DNA of 64,000 bases, taken from positions 238,428 to 302,427 of the forward strand of contig JAVXUO010001561.1 in the NCBI GenBank assembly GCA_033065855.1. The letters are read 5' to 3'. Position numbers and translations under genes: made by a program. Of this stretch, positions 31,161-44,465 are shown piece after piece (position 1 is the first letter of the stretch; each line of letters starts with the position of its first letter). The notes beneath the pieces are model-generated. The model was given only the letters and a program-made list of their open reading frames with translations, did not search any database and was not told where the DNA came from. This stretch comes from Escallonia rubra (taxonomy: Eukaryota; Streptophyta; Magnoliopsida; Escalloniales; Escalloniaceae).

Positions 31161-34093
31161 CCATTTCACTCTGTTTGCTTTAGTCCTTAGCTGATTCCAG
31201 GTAGATTTGATGGTAAACTTCAAATTAGGATGTAGATCCCAAGTTATTTCATCTTTACGACCAAGGCTAGGAGCTGGCAAAGAATTGATGATGCAGTTTG
31301 CCTCCCACAAAGCTATGGATCTGGTTGCAGGCAAACTCCAATTTTGATTCACAATGACTTAGGCAACTTTTGCATTCACTTTAAGGCCATAATCATATGC
31401 AATTCTCAGTCCATATTTCTGAGTCAGAATCCCACATGGTAGCCATTTATCCTTCCATAGCCAGATTTCTTTGCCATCCCCCACTTTATATGTACAAAGC
31501 TTCTGTACTGTCTGTCTTAAGTTTAATAACTTTCTCCAAGTCCATGAAATGTGATAGGCGCTTGAAATGTCCTAAGATGCTGACCCTTTATGATATAACT
31601 ATGGCACCACTTTACCCACAAAGAGTCCTTTTTGCTGGCCAAATCCCACAAATGTTTGCAAATTGCTGCTCTATTCCATTCCTCAAGTCTTTTATTTCCC
31701 AGACCTCCTTCATTTTTAGGTAAACAGACCTCTTTCCATGATACTTTTGCCCCTGTACACTTCTCATCCTTCCCATGCCAAATAAATGCTCGGATTTTAC
31801 TTTCCATAACCTTGATTATCTTCTTAGGCAAAAGAAATATGCTACACAAGTATACTTGCATACTCAGTAATACTGATGTAGCTAATTGCATCCTGCCTGC
31901 ATAAGATAAGTATTTGGAAGTCCAGCTTGTGATCTTTTGTGTCAATCTCCCAATTAGGACTGTGCAGTCCCTATACTGAAGTTTGGTGGAAATTAAGGGT
32001 ACCCCCAAATATGTCACATGGAGTTTGCCAACTGAGATTCCAGTGATGTTTGCTAGCTCTTCAATGTTTCCCTCATCAATACCAGCCATATACATAGAGC
32101 TTTTGTTCAAGTTAGGAGCCAAACCTGATAATTCCTCAAACTCTTATAAAGCTTGCTTTATTAGGGTCAATGTATTGCTATCAGCCCTTGCCAATAGGAA
32201 TAAGTCATCAGCAAAACAAAGATGACTTATCTACAGTGCTTGGCATTTTGGATGATATTTAAATGTTTCTTGACTAGCATAAAAGTCCATGATTCCTGCA
32301 AAACCCTCCATAACCAACAAGAAAAGGTAAGGTGAGATGGGATCACCTTGCCTTAGTCTTTTTTTACAGCCAAAGTAGCCATCCATGCCTCCATTCAAGT
32401 TTATTGAGAATCTAGATGTGGTGATGCATTTCATAGTACAATCAATAAACTGTCTTAGGAAATGCATAACTTACATAATCTTCTGCAAAAAATCCCATCC
32501 CACTGAGTCATAGGCCTTTTGGAGGTCAATTTTTAGTACACACCTTGGCTTCCATCCTTCTTTGTGATAATTCTTGACTAGTTCTTGCATTAATAGAATA
32601 TTATCTACAATATTTCTGTTTTCTACAAATGCAGATTGCCTTGCACTGATGAGCTGTGGTAGCACCTTCTTAAGCATAGCACATAACACTTTTGAGATAC
32701 ACTTGTATATCACATTACAACATGCAATAGGCTTGAAGTCCTTCATAGTGTTAAGGCATGGAATTTTAGGCATTAGTATCAGTGCTGTGTTGTTGAAGAG
32801 TTGTACTCCTTTTGATTTTCCAAAAAATTCCTTAATTGCTGCCAGCACATCCTTTTTTACCATCTCCCAGTTTTGCTGATAAAATTCTGAAGTAAAACCA
32901 TTAGGGCCTGGTGCCTTGTTAGTTTTCAATGAGAACATTGATGTTTCTATTTCTTGTTCGCTGACAGGTGCACTTAGTAAGACTTGTTCCTGACTTGGTA
33001 GTCTTTTTTGTATAACTTCCATTAGCCTCTCCAAGGTATGTTGGTTCACAGGGCCTGCAGCTCCTAGGAAGTTTTGAAAGTGATCAATAGCCACCTTATG
33101 AATCTCTTTAAGCCCCTATACTAGCTCCCCATTTGCCTCCCTAATAGACAGGATTTTATTATGAGACATATGCACCTGCATTTTCTTATGAAAATAAGTA
33201 TTGTTCCCATCACCAAGTTTAATCTCCTTAATCCTTGCTTTTTAAAAATAAAAAGCCTCCTTAGCTTGTGCTAATTCATAGTACTGCCTCTATATCTCCT
33301 TTTCCATGGGGATTAGAGAGTAATCTTGATGTTGCAGGATGGCCTTCTGGACTTCTTGGAGCTCTTTGAATTTATCTGCTGTTCTAGCTTAAATGTGGCT
33401 ATAACACTCTTTGTTCAGCTTTTTGAGCTCAGGTTTAAGTAGTTTCAATTTTGCATTCAACCTATGACATGCATCCCCCTTCACCTATGTTCCCCATGTT
33501 TTCATGACAATCTTCTTAAAATTTTCATTATGCATCCAGAAGTTGAAAATTTTGAAAGGTCTTCTGACTTGTACTTTGTTCAACTCTATGTGTATAGTAA
33601 GCAATGCATGATCTGAGATGCCAGGCACATGTATTTTTACTTATGTGTTAGGATAGTTTTTCATCCACCCATTGTTCTGTAGAGCTCTATCCAGTCTTCC
33701 CATAATCAACTCATTTTCCCTTTTATTACTCCATGTGTATAGCATACCCCTAGTGTTCATGTCCTCTAGTTGACAATTGTAAAGACACTGATTGAATTCA
33801 AACACATCCCTTCTATGTATTCATGTCCCTCCTACTCTTTCATGGGCATACCTCACCACACTAAAGTCTCCAGATACCATCCAGGGCTCATTCCCTATTG
33901 TAGTTGCATCTCTCTCTAAATTTTGCCATAAAATTTTTCTTTTCTCTCCTTTATTGTTGGCATAGATAAATGTTACATAGTAAATGCAACCATGCTCTTT
34001 GTTTGTGACTCTTGCTGTGATATGTTGAGAGGACTTAGCCACAATATCAACATATACAACCCCATCATCACATCCAAACCACAACCTTGACAC
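31161..34093 (-). pseudogene. LINE ORF2: endonuclease and reverse transcriptase, broken
   Basis: The order on the minus strand is that of L1 ORF2. An APE-type endonuclease piece is at 34093-33821 (ends E-P-W-M-V-S-G-D-F-S-V-V-R-Y). The reverse transcriptase is at 33094-31523: TNKAPGPNGFTSEFYQ, KPIACCNVIYKCISKVL, S-A-F-V-E-N-R-N-I, LRQGDPISPYLF and a catalytic FADD at about 32200. Then comes the start of the zinc-binding C-terminus (31352-31164, ending T-K-A-N-R-V-K-W-H-Y), which resumes at 27587 beyond the CACTA. Frames change near 32470, 32225 and 31500, and several stops are present. ORF2 would nick DNA and copy the LINE RNA at the nick; this one cannot. Confidence 0.88.
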
Positions 34094-34537
34094 TCCTTCG
34101 TTGTTCAGAGAATACTCAAAACCCTAGTTTTTCCTCCATTTTTTGGTATTTTTTTGTATCAACTCAGCTCTTACTCTAGTTTCCATCAATCCACATATCT
34201 CAGCTTTGTGCAACTTCAAGACCTTTTTAACTTCAGCTTGCTTTATAGGGTTATTCAAACCCCTTATATTCCAGCTTACTAGTAATGTCATTTCTGTCTA
34301 GCTTTATTGTCAGTCCTGGCACTTGACCTGTTCACAACAACAGGTTTTGTTGTTCCACCACTCAACTGTTTGGAATCATTTTTTGCTACAGGATCTTCTA
34401 TCAATGCAATGTTCATGCTCTTATTTCTCTTTGGTACATCATTACCATTTTCATCTTCTATATGCATTTCATCCTCTTGACTGATTATCGAGATTGAGTT
34501 AACATGTTCCTCATCCATTGAAAGAGATGCATACTTG

Positions 34538-36025
34538 TTAGTAGTCACAATTTGTGCTATTTTTTTGTAGTTGTAGGTTACCAGGTGTTGTCCTTTCCTT
34601 TTGCTGAGTTTTCTTCAGCATTTCACTTGGGGGCACCACCCTGCTTCCCTGTTCCTCTTTTATTTTCCAAATTTTGGTTTGCTTTTTGAAGCAGTTGACA
34701 TCTCTATGTCCAAACATATTGCATTGCTTGCATTTCACAGGAATCTATTCATATTCTACACTTAGCTACATTATGTGTTCATCTGGTCCCTTGATTGGAA
34801 TTTTATCACTGAACATGCCATCTACAGTTACTTCAACACACACCCTTGCATAACTCAACCTTTCCTTTGTGGCTGTCATGCTGTCCATAAACAAAGGCTT
34901 CCCAATTGAACTCACAATCTTGCTCAACATTTTGGCTGACCAAAATTATAATGGTAACTGTTTCAATTTGATCCATACTGGCGCTGTCCTTAATTCATCT
35001 TTTTGAATCAACATTCCAGGATTCCATGGTTTAATGATTAAGGGTTTGTTGTCAAAGAACCATGGTCTATTTTCCATCACCTATGTTTGTGCAGTCATAT
35101 TATCAAACTTAGCCACAAATACTCCCACTTATAGCAAACTAAGTGAGAACACCCCAAATTTACCCCATCTTTTTTCCAAGAAATTCCTCATTATATGGAA
35201 TGGAGGTCGTGCCCCAATTACATAAACAACAACAGCATATTGCCATGCTTTGACTTCCTCATTCACATCATCCTTTGTATACACGACCCCTTTCCTTCCA
35301 ATCACTTCCTGTGGTGGAATAAAATCAAGTCGATTGGCCAAATTAAATTCCCGATTAGGGCGAAGAACGGTGGCATAAGATTTCTGTTGTATCTGATTAT
35401 TTTCTCCCATCTTCTCCATTAACATATCTCTATTTTTTTAAGGCAGGGGTAGAAATTCAGAAAAAACCACGTCATTTTTTATATGCTTACTTGTTGTGGT
35501 GACGTGGCAGTGAGTTGACTTGGGTGATTGTCTTCCACGCTCCTTCATCTGCATTAACTGCCCAGAATCTTCATCGCCCAATGTCTCCTTAATACAGTCA
35601 TCAATTCGATTGCTATTCACCATGTTAATCTTCTCCGACAACTTCAATGCGGCATTGTAATCTCCTTGAATCTCACAATCTACCATGTTATTATTGATTT
35701 CCTCCTTTAATTTCCAATTTTCCTTTCACATTTCTTCCATTTGATTCCTTAGTTTCGCAATCTCCATAATTATTTCATCCCCATTGGAATCTGAACTTGA
35801 GTCTGTCATCGAATTCCTCTCGCTATTCTTCACCGGGATATTTTCCGGCCCCAGATCCCAAACATCTTTAAATTGTTCAGCCCCTAAGGCTACTATCATA
35901 CCTGTTGGAGCCACTTCCTTTGCATTATCCATGTTACTATTATGTACAGTTTGCCAATCTTTCCCCACAAATTCGTCTGCAAAAGGGTTTCTCGGAGGTC
36001 CTCTTTGCCTTGAGGATCGTCGCAT
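34538..36025 (-). pseudogene. LINE ORF1-like (DUF4283 and CCHC knuckle), broken
   Basis: The start MRRSSRQRGPPRNPF is followed by an acidic leader, a DUF4283-like region (35425-35129, with Q-Y-A-V-V-V-Y-V-I-G and FLEKRWGKFG) and a zinc knuckle MKCKQCNMFGHRDVNCF at 34738-34690. This is the usual plant L1 ORF1 order, an RNA-binding protein that coats LINE RNA. Stops and frame shifts divide it into at least four pieces. Confidence 0.8.
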
Positions 36026-36199
36026 TTGCTATCGTGTGTTCTAGAGAGAAGGCATACATTCTCTCTCTAAAACCGTCTTTTTTTTTTTGGTTTCATATGT
36101 ATTTAAACCACTAAAGGCACGTACGAAACATCTACATGATGGACTCGTGGACAGTGTTGTTTCCGTTTTTATCATTACAAAATAATGTCTTGCACCCAA

Positions 36200-36391
36200 T
36201 GTTAGATAACAATCGATATTAATTTAATATGTCAGTTATGTTCCCTATTATATAGTCTCAGTCTAAAATATTCTCCTACATCATTTATAACAGTCTTTCT
36301 TTGTCTTGAAAGATAGTCTTACCGTGCGTACATAAAACCTTCATGTACTCAATTTTAGAATATTCAATAATACAATTATCTTTTATATTCA
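36200..36391 (+). repeat. Probable copia LTR fragment
   Basis: TGTTAGATAAC to TATATTCA, directly followed by a perfect copia primer site. No second LTR is seen. A shortened inverted version lies in the right arm of the palindrome. Confidence 0.55.
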
Positions 36392-36403
36392 TGGTATCAG
36401 AGC
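36392..36403 (+). promoter_or_regulatory. Primer binding site TGGTATCAGAGC
   Basis: Exact match to the initiator tRNA-Met primer site common in plant copia elements. It is one end of a truncated element. A gag-like start follows at 36701 (MKLRNNVSDASPV), which soon meets stops. Confidence 0.85.
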
Positions 36404-39400
36404 GGCACGATCTTCCGATTTGAGCGTCGTTTAACCACTTTCGCAATTTTTTGGCAGACAGCCTTATCCCGTTTGCTGGGTCAATTGGTGTGTTTTTGCA
36501 ACTTTTCGCATTCTTTTTTTCCTTGAGTTCATAACTTTGGCCTACCTCTTCTTTCTTGTGACCTTTACTTTCATTAAAACCGTAGTATATTTGTTTTATG
36601 TGTGCCACAATGTGCCTTTTATAGCGTCACTCATTGTTTTTCTCCTTTTTCTTTTCTGCAAATTTTTCATCTTTATATGCAATGACATTCTAATTCAACA
36701 TGAAGCTCCGTAACAACGTTTCCGACGCATCGCCAGTGACGATGTCAACAATCCCCTTTGACCCGGTTTGCTTTGATCGGTTTATTCAAACCAGCTACCT
36801 TCACTTTTGACCAGTTCACCCTGTTATGACCCAGTTTCTCCTTTCTCAGACTACTTCATATTGGTTTGCTCAAATTCTCTTTGTATCTCTGCTTTCAGCC
36901 TCATATTCCATTACTTTATGATGATTTCTTGCTGAGCATTACATTTATCTTTTCTCTTTATCCTTTCAATCAAACAATATAGGAAGTTATGGAGATGGTA
37001 ACATATATGCAGACTTCATATCCAAGATCAGAGCAACACATGGAAGAAGACTTTGGACTAATCAATGCCACCGCCACATTTTTTGAGGCTGACTATGGTA
37101 GAGATATTAAAACAAAAAAAAAACACAAGTTGTGCACATGGAAACTAGGATCCTAAATATTTTTTGGCCTTAAAATATTTTCATTATCAAACAAAATAAT
37201 TTAGTGTTAATCTTTTGTTGCCAAATTTTTACAGCGGATACTATACAAGAGATTATTCGTATCCATGTAAATATCCTCATGCACGTACTAAAGCACACAA
37301 TCTCAAGTTGGCGTACTTTGCATATATTCAACCTGTCAATTTAAGAATTAGGTACGTGTTGCGTTAAACGTATGGATTGATCAGTTGGTCCAAATTGTAG
37401 TGCGAATTGTGTCACAACTCACAACTCATCACAAGTGATAACCTAACCAGAGAAGCCTAATAGTCAACCACGCACCTGCGTTGAAAATTTCTTACACGCA
37501 AGATAGAATTTGACAACGGGCCTAAAAACTGAGGGGTGCAATTTGTTGCTCAAAAATCAAAACAAATGTCCGTGTAATATGTTTAATCCTTTGCTCAATG
37601 CATGTAGTACATACTGATCTGCATATGATGCTTCAAATTATGTTAATTGATGGCCAAATTTGGAGAACGAATGACATAAGAAGTCACCTCTTGTACATAA
37701 AAGTATGCTTAACGTATACAAGATGCCGGTCCTATAAGGCTTCTGCTTTCAATCAATCAAATATGTAAAAGTACCATACACACGCAATCATGCATGAACA
37801 GGCACGCTTCCGCCATTCCAGACGTACAAGCTATAAATTACACAATCATTGTGAAACAATGTTATAAAAACTCTCTTTTCCTTAATTTAGTTGAGGTAGG
37901 TCAACTTACAGGTTTATCATGAGGGGTGGATGCATTTAGCACATGTTAGCCACCACATTCTTTTCTAAGTTGACACAATTGCAGATCAAGGTGAGACCAT
38001 CAGCGTTGTCATTACATATTTGAACTCAATATGAGGTTGACCACTAAACAATTGCCTTTCATGGTTTAATTGAAGATTATGAGAAGCTTGGTATGCCTGG
38101 GTACCACAGTTCAGTAAACACATGCATGGAGGCAGCTCCTATGTCAGCTTCTCTTGCCAGCTTGAAGTCTGGAAAAATTTTGATGTATTTGAGGGTGCTT
38201 TTATGATTATAAAGCGACTAATTTCACACTCACGAGCTCCATATCAGAACGAATACTTATTGTTACACCGACAGCCAAGGATCATTTGTCGAAACATTTT
38301 AAGGACAAGCCCACCTTGAGGGATTTGACTTAAACTCATCCCACGTTCCCTCCATTGGAGGGTTCAAGGAGGTAAATATGCATCTAGTTCTGTGCCTCCT
38401 ACTGAACCATGTGCACCATCACATGGTTTTAGTAGACAACGGAACGAGTCACCGAAAAAGTTAGACCACCCTCTTGACAACACAGACAGACAATACTCTC
38501 AAACTGGTTAAGTAAAGAACCAACAAAGGCGAAACAAAACTCAAATGTGAAGAAAGAAAAATGTGGGATTCCAACAGAAAATGACCTTACCTAACCCTTT
38601 TGCATCTATCCTTTCAGAAAATGCTAACCATCTCTCTACTGAACTTAATGCTGCCTTTCGCACACAAACTTGTGCGTCTATAATGGCGGAAAAATGTGTA
38701 TGCATGTGTTTATGCACGCATGTGTATGGTACTTTTACATATTTGATCGAAAACAAAAGTTGCATAATACCGGCATTTCATGTACGTTAAGCACATTTTT
38801 AAGGACAAGAAGTTTCGGTTGAGGTGACTACTTATCTCGCTCGTTCTCTAGATTCAATTAACATAAATTGAAACATCCTACGCACATTAGTACATATTAC
38901 ATGACATTGGACAAAAGGATTGAACATATTACACGGGCATTTGTTTTGATTTTAGAGCAACAAATAGCACCCCTCAATTTTCAGGCCGGTTATCAAACTT
39001 AATTCCTCGCATAAGAGGTTTTCGACGCAGGTTGTGTGATTGACTAGGTAATCACCCGTGATGAGTTGAGACACATTTCGCACTACAATTTGGACCAATT
39101 GATTAATTGATATGTTTAAGGCAACACGTACCTATTTCTTAAATTGACAGGTGAAATATCTGCAATATAGGCCAACTTGAGATATGGTGCTTTAGTACGT
39201 GCATGAGACGGTATTCTTATATAGATAAGGATCATTTTTTGTATAGCATAGTTGTAAAAAAAATTCGACAAAAGATTAACACTAAATTATTTTGTCGGTA
39301 TTACTAAATTTGAGAATAAAAACTTACTATCGTTAAAATATATTTAGCGATATCTTTTAATTACAATAGACATAGAATTCTGAGTTTGCATGTGCACGAA

Positions 39401-39740
39401 TTTGAGGGGCTTTGTTTTAATATCTCTACCATACAGTCAACCTCAAAAAGCTTGGTGGTGGCATTGAGAAGTCCAAATTAAGTTTCCCTCCACGTATTGC
39501 TCTGATCTAGGATATGAAGTCTGCACACATTACCATCTCCGTAACATCCCATCTCGGTTAATTGAAAAGGTAGAGGGAATAGATAATTTTAATGCTCAAT
39601 AAGAAATAATAAAATAATGGAGTAGGAGGCTCAAAGCAGAGATATAAAAAGAATTTAAAGGATATAGAAGAACATTTTAGACATATTAAACTAATATCGA
39701 TGGATGCAAGATTTTTTTTGTGATAAATAAAAACGGAAAA

Positions 39741-40208
39741 GGCAATCCAGTGCCTGGCATTTCTTGGAACTGAAAATCATTTATCCAAGTCGCAGTCATA
39801 TAATTTGAGGTAAACGAATTTGGTCCATCAGCATATTTCCTCCAGTGTGATCATATTATGCTTTCCTACATGTTCGAAGAGAATCCTCTGTTATTGCAAC
39901 TGATTTGGCTCAAGTTCAAGAACGTAGAGTCAGAAGGGTACAGCTTGCTTATATTCTCGTTTAGTAAAACAGTTGATTCATATGTAAAGGCATTATTCAT
40001 TATTATCACTGCATAAAAAGTTGCCAATTTTTTTTCTTTTTTTACTTTCTCTATACAGTCATCGAAGCAAGTATTTGGCGTTGGTCGTGACTCACCTGAT
40101 ATTTGTAATTGATGGAAGGTGGCCGGTAAAGACTCGATGGAACTTGGTGATAGAATATTCCTTCTTATTACTATTCAAGTTCCACCTTCTGAGTGATAAG
40201 ACGGAAGA
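39741..40208. other. Intergenic sequence, nothing recognised
   Basis: AT-rich with no coding or repeat signature that I can identify. Confidence 0.5.
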
Positions 40209-40357
40209 TAATAATATTCATGTGTATAAAAATATGTACAAGAAAGTCTTTATGTAGGCATGATAGAAAACCTCATATTCTAGACTAGGAAAAATAACAT
40301 AAAAACTCCTTGATTATACAAAATCTTATATAATAACAATAACATCCCCCCTCAAAC

Positions 40358-43250
40358 TCAAGGTGGGAGAGAACGAGCAAACTGGAGTTTAGAAACTAGC
40401 TCTTGAAGTCGCCGTGGAGAATGTGATTTGATGAAAATGTTTGCCGTTTGATTGAGAGAAGTGACAGAATGTAAGCGAACAATGCCACGAACAACATGTT
40501 GACACACAAAATGACAATCAATCTCTATGTGCTTGGTGCGATCATCAAAGACATCATTGTGAGCAATCTCAGTGGCATTTTGATTATCACAATATAAAGG
40601 TGTAGCAGTATAATGTTTAACTCCCATGTCCTCAAGTAGCCAACGCAACCATAAAAGCTCTTGGGTTGTATCAGCCAATGCTCGATATTCAGCTTTCGTG
40701 CTAGAACAAGCTGTGGGGGTCTGTTTCTTACTTCTCAAGCAAATAAGAGAGGTGCCAAGAAAGAAACAAAAAACCAGTAGTAGAGCATCGATTGGTAAGA
40801 TCCCCAGCCGAATCAGCATCAGAATATGCATTTAGCTTAAGAGAGGAATTGAATGAGCTGAAAAATGTAAGCCATGAAATAAGGTACTCGTGATGTATTG
40901 GAGAATGTGAAGGGATGAGCCAACATGACTCATACGTGGAGCAGAGAGAAATTGGCTGACCAAGTGCACAACGTATACAATATCAGGGCGAGTGACGGTC
41001 AGGAACACAAGATTGCCAACCAATTTTTGAAACAAAGTAGGATCACGAAGAGGTGTATCATCAATGAGGAGTAAGCCATAGATTAGGCTCAAGAAGAGTA
41101 GGAATAGTTTTGCTATCAGTTAAACCAACAAGAGAAAGAAGATTAGAAGAATAATTAGCTAGAGAAAGATAGTATCCGTCAGAGGCAGTGAAAACTTCAA
41201 GTCTAAGAAAGTAACTGAGTGTACCAAGATCTTTCATATCAAAGTGGTGATTAAGATCTAGCTTGCTTGAGAATAGAAATGCCATCAAGATCGCTACATG
41301 TGATAATCATGCCATCCACATAGAGTAGCTCAAGTATGATACCCTGAGCAGATTTTCGAATAAAGAGAATGCAGAATCATATGCACTTGATACAAAACCA
41401 AATTGTTGCAAAGTGGAACTGAACTTGGCAAACCAGGCACGAGGAGCTTGTTTGAGACCATATAATGCACGACGAAACAAGCATGACCAAAGACTTTAAG
41501 GATACTATAGTCAGGAAATAACCCATATAGACGATCATAGGGAGTTTGATCACCAATTATGGGTGATGGAACATGATTGGTGGTATAGACAGTCGTAAGA
41601 GCAGCTTCCTCCCAAAAAAAATTCAGGATAATAGGCAAAAATAAGCAAAGCACGAACACTATCTAGAATATGTCGATGTTTGCATTCAGCACGTCCATTC
41701 TGTTGGAAAGTGTTGGGACATGATCTATGAGTAATGGTTCCATCCTTTTGAAGAAGTTGGAGAAAGTCTTCTGATTTGTATTCCATGACTTTATCATACG
41801 AAAAAGCTTAATATTGCGAGAGAATTGAGTTTTGACCATGGTAACAAAAGTATGATATATTTAAGATAATTCAAATTGATTTCGCATCAAATATAACCAG
41901 GTAAATTGAGAATAATCATCAACGAAAATAACAAAATATATGGATCCTCCCATATTAGTGTTTTGAAAAGGCCCCCAAATATCAGAATGAATGAGATTAA
42001 ATGGAGCAGAAGAAATTTAGGCCCCGTACGCTTACCATATTCGTTTTCTGTTTTTAGCAATGATGATGAAAAAGATTCTTTTTTTGCGTACTTTTACCAT
42101 TTTCTGTTTTCGTTTTGGATAAAATTACTCAAATAGTAACAAAAAACTGAAAACACCTAAAAGGTGTTTTCAGCTTTTTTCACTCAAACTTAACCTAATA
42201 TAAGAAAAAATAGCTAAATATTTTTTTTTTTGAAAATGATAAAAGTACATGAACGGATTTTCAAACTGAATATGAAAATCATGAAAATGAAAACAGAAAA
42301 TGAAAACAGAAAACAAATATGGTAAGCGTACGGGGCCTAAGTACTTAAATGAAACGGTAGTGTAGTTTGTTTAGCAAGTTGACATGGTAAACAATCAAAA
42401 TCAGTTCACCTAACAAACCACTAGATATTAGAGGATGTAGCAGAGCAAATGAAACATGACCTAAACAAGAGTGACACAACTGAAGAGAATTTTGTGAAGC
42501 AACAGAGGCAGTAGATTGATGCGGAATGGTAGGACGATGAAGGATGGATAAATTGATGAGCTCAAACAGTCGTCCAACTTTACAGCCAATCCCAATAGTT
42601 TGGGCCGTCTCTGGATCCTGCACACAACAACCCGTACGTGAAAAATGTAAGTCAAAACGAAGATCATAGAGTTGACCAAAAGATATAAGGTTTAACTTAA
42701 GAGAAGGGATAAAGTAAGTATTAAGAAGAGATAAGGTAGATGTAGAGACATGGCCAACATGATTAACATGCATATGAGAACCATCAGCAGTATGAATGAG
42801 TGGATAGTGAGACATATGTTGCTTAAAGACAAAAGAAAAAAATATCAGATATCATATGATTGCAGCACCCAGAATCAAAATACCAAGAGGAGTTACCTAA
42901 GGTAACTAAAAGGGCAGAGGAAAATGGAGTACCAGAATTAGACATGATTTCTTTTACTATTTCAGCAACATTATTAACTGAGAGATCAGAAGACGAGGAA
43001 TCATTCAGAACATCATCAAAAATAGCAGCAGAGTGGGAAGGAGGCTTGAACCTATACTGGATCACCGATTTTGATGGAGCACTGGTTGAGTTGGTATTCT
43101 TAGATCATTTTTAGGGTTACGAGGACAGTCTTGTGGGGAGTGACCAGTGCCAATCTTACGACATAGTCTACAAGGGCGTACAGGGCAATCAAGAACCATA
43201 TGACCCAACTCATGGCAGTAGCGGCATTCCTGCTGAAAGGAAGAAGATGA
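40358..43250 (-). pseudogene. Copia gag-pol remnant
   Basis: Pieces in order on the minus strand are: gag zinc-knuckle text (about 43230-43090); protease S-S-W-Y-F-D-S-G-C-C-N-H-M at 42870; the GAG-pre-integrase region (42815-42345, with L-C-H-S-C-L-G-H-V-S); integrase (41786-41550, with TFQQNGRAECKHRHI); integrase C-terminus (about 41500); reverse transcriptase shreds with F-D-M-K-D-L-G-T-L-S-Y-F-L (about 41230); and RNase H (40831-40358, with SKKQTPTACSSTKAEYRALA). Many frameshifts and stops; the YVDD region is reduced. It could not make a working polyprotein. Confidence 0.85.
42020..42337. mobile_element. MITE with GGCCCCGTACGCTTACCATA inverted ends
   Basis: 318 bp. The left end GGCCCCGTACGCTTACCATA is matched by an inverted copy at the right end, and the inverted repeat continues into GAAAACAGAAAA text. 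It is flanked by TA on both sides (42018-42019 and 42338-42339), consistent with a 2-bp duplication or a longer palindromic end. No coding capacity. It interrupts the copia remnant, so it inserted later. Confidence 0.88.
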
Positions 43251-43404
43251 CGAACGTCTCGAAGCTAATAATATTCATGCGTGTAAAAGCATGTACAAGA
43301 GAGACTTTATATAGGCATGATAGAAAACTTAAAGAATATTCTAGACTAGAAAAATAACATAATAACCTTTTGACTATACAAAATCTTATACAATAACATT
43401 AACA

Positions 43405-44465
43405 CTGAGAAAGCTGAGTGTGTTTGCAACGAAGAAAAACTCAAGTTTCTTTATAGCCTTGAGTTGTATAAGGTCCTAAATTTTAGCTATTTCACACAAT
43501 ATTTTGCATATTTTTTCACTTCTATAAACGACCTTCATTTTTCCTCTTTCCCTTTGTCATTGAATATTTATGATTTAGACACTATTGTGGTCAATAAAAC
43601 CTCTGGCATGCCTATTCAACTAAATATTTCTCTTTCGTATACCTGATTTATCTTAAATCACTGTACACATTGAGTTCCCTAGTTAAGCTTATTGACCTTT
43701 GTACAGGGTGGAGTTGGCGTAAAAAGAAGTTTAGATGAGCTAGCTAGAGTTTATCTGAGAGACAAGTATTCCTAACCTCGGGAGTTCATATGATTTTTGG
43801 GTCATATGCAGACTCTAAACATGTATATCGGTCTTTAATTTTTATGATAAGCCGGTTAAGTCGTAAAGGAACCATTTTTATGTTTAGTACATGAATGCGG
43901 GATGGCAATGGCGCTCCATTTTAACCCCGAGGTCACAGGTCCATAACAAAAGCAACCCCTCCATCAAGGCAGGAGTAAGTCTGCCTTAGCAGTCTTACTC
44001 AAAAACAAAGTCTATAATTGCTTAGACTTACAATGCATTGGCGAGGGCCGTATATAGATTGCACGAGACCACTTGGACGATGAGTCGACTTTCTTGGTTA
44101 AACAAAAGTAGAGGGAGCAACAGTAAATTCTCTTGTACGTTGAGCCACCTTCTATGTCATTATAATTGAACTTTTAAGGCTTGTTGTGATTGCACATTCA
44201 TGCATTGTAGTTTCATCTTTATGCCTTCTTTTGGACGGAAGTAAATAGTTTGATGCAATATCATTTACTTCTTGGATTTCCTCTTAAGTAAGAGAGTGTA
44301 CTAAAAGATCGTGATTTCAACTTTGATATGTTAAGCTAAAAATGTTTTTTAGGTGAAATTTTTCTATCTTGCTATACAAGTTTGATGTCTACTCGGTACA
44401 CAAACTTGATAGAGATAGTAGTGGTATTGGTATCTCGGTGGCGGGAGGACACAGTTAAGTGCTAT
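43405..44465. other. Intergenic sequence, nothing recognised
   Basis: AT-rich, no family signature seen on either strand. Confidence 0.5.

Larger units (their letters stand above)
26872..36060 (-). mobile_element. LINE/L1 element, decayed, split by a CACTA insertion
   Basis: Read on the minus strand this is a nearly full-length L1-type element: ORF1-like (36025 to about 34540), endonuclease and reverse transcriptase (34093-31161), then the zinc-binding C-terminus (27587 to about 27000), and a 3' end AATGAAATACAAAGG with a short A-tail at about 26872-26876. The CACTA at 27588-31160 interrupts the C-terminal region. Once it is removed with one CCA, the coding sense runs on from V-K-W-H towards V-M-W-F-P-G-N. 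Many frameshifts and stops make it inactive. I could not find a target duplication. Confidence 0.88.
36161..39740. repeat. Very large imperfect palindrome (foldback), arms about 1.1-1.7 kb
   Basis: The left arm 36161-37835 reappears inverted in the right arm 38663-39740, with a loop of about 830 bp (37836-38662). Examples are ATCGATATTAATTTAATATG at 36212 against its complement near 39670, GGAGATGGTAA near 36992/39535, ACACGTACC/GGTACGTGT near 39125/37350, and AAATATGTAAAAGTACCATA near 37758/38725. The arms are diverged. The right arm lacks about 600 bp that the left has, including a copia primer site and gag start. No target duplication was found at the outer ends and no transposase in the loop. 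Confidence 0.85.
40209..43404 (-). mobile_element. Ty1/copia element, decayed and internally deleted
   Basis: Short LTR copies at 40209-40344 and 43266-43404 share ACTATACAAAATCTTATA and TCTAGACTAG-type text and flank minus-strand copia coding remnants. The 5' LTR abuts the gag zinc-knuckle region directly: primer site, leader and gag N-terminus are missing. A polypurine-like GGGGGGA run (40345-40350, minus strand) adjoins the 3' LTR. A 318-bp MITE sits in the integrase part. Target duplication not found. Confidence 0.8.

Noticed and set aside
42020-42337. Calling the MITE a Tourist/Harbinger element
   Set aside because: The flanking triplets are TTA and TAA, not a direct 3-bp repeat; only TA is duplicated, so the superfamily stays open.
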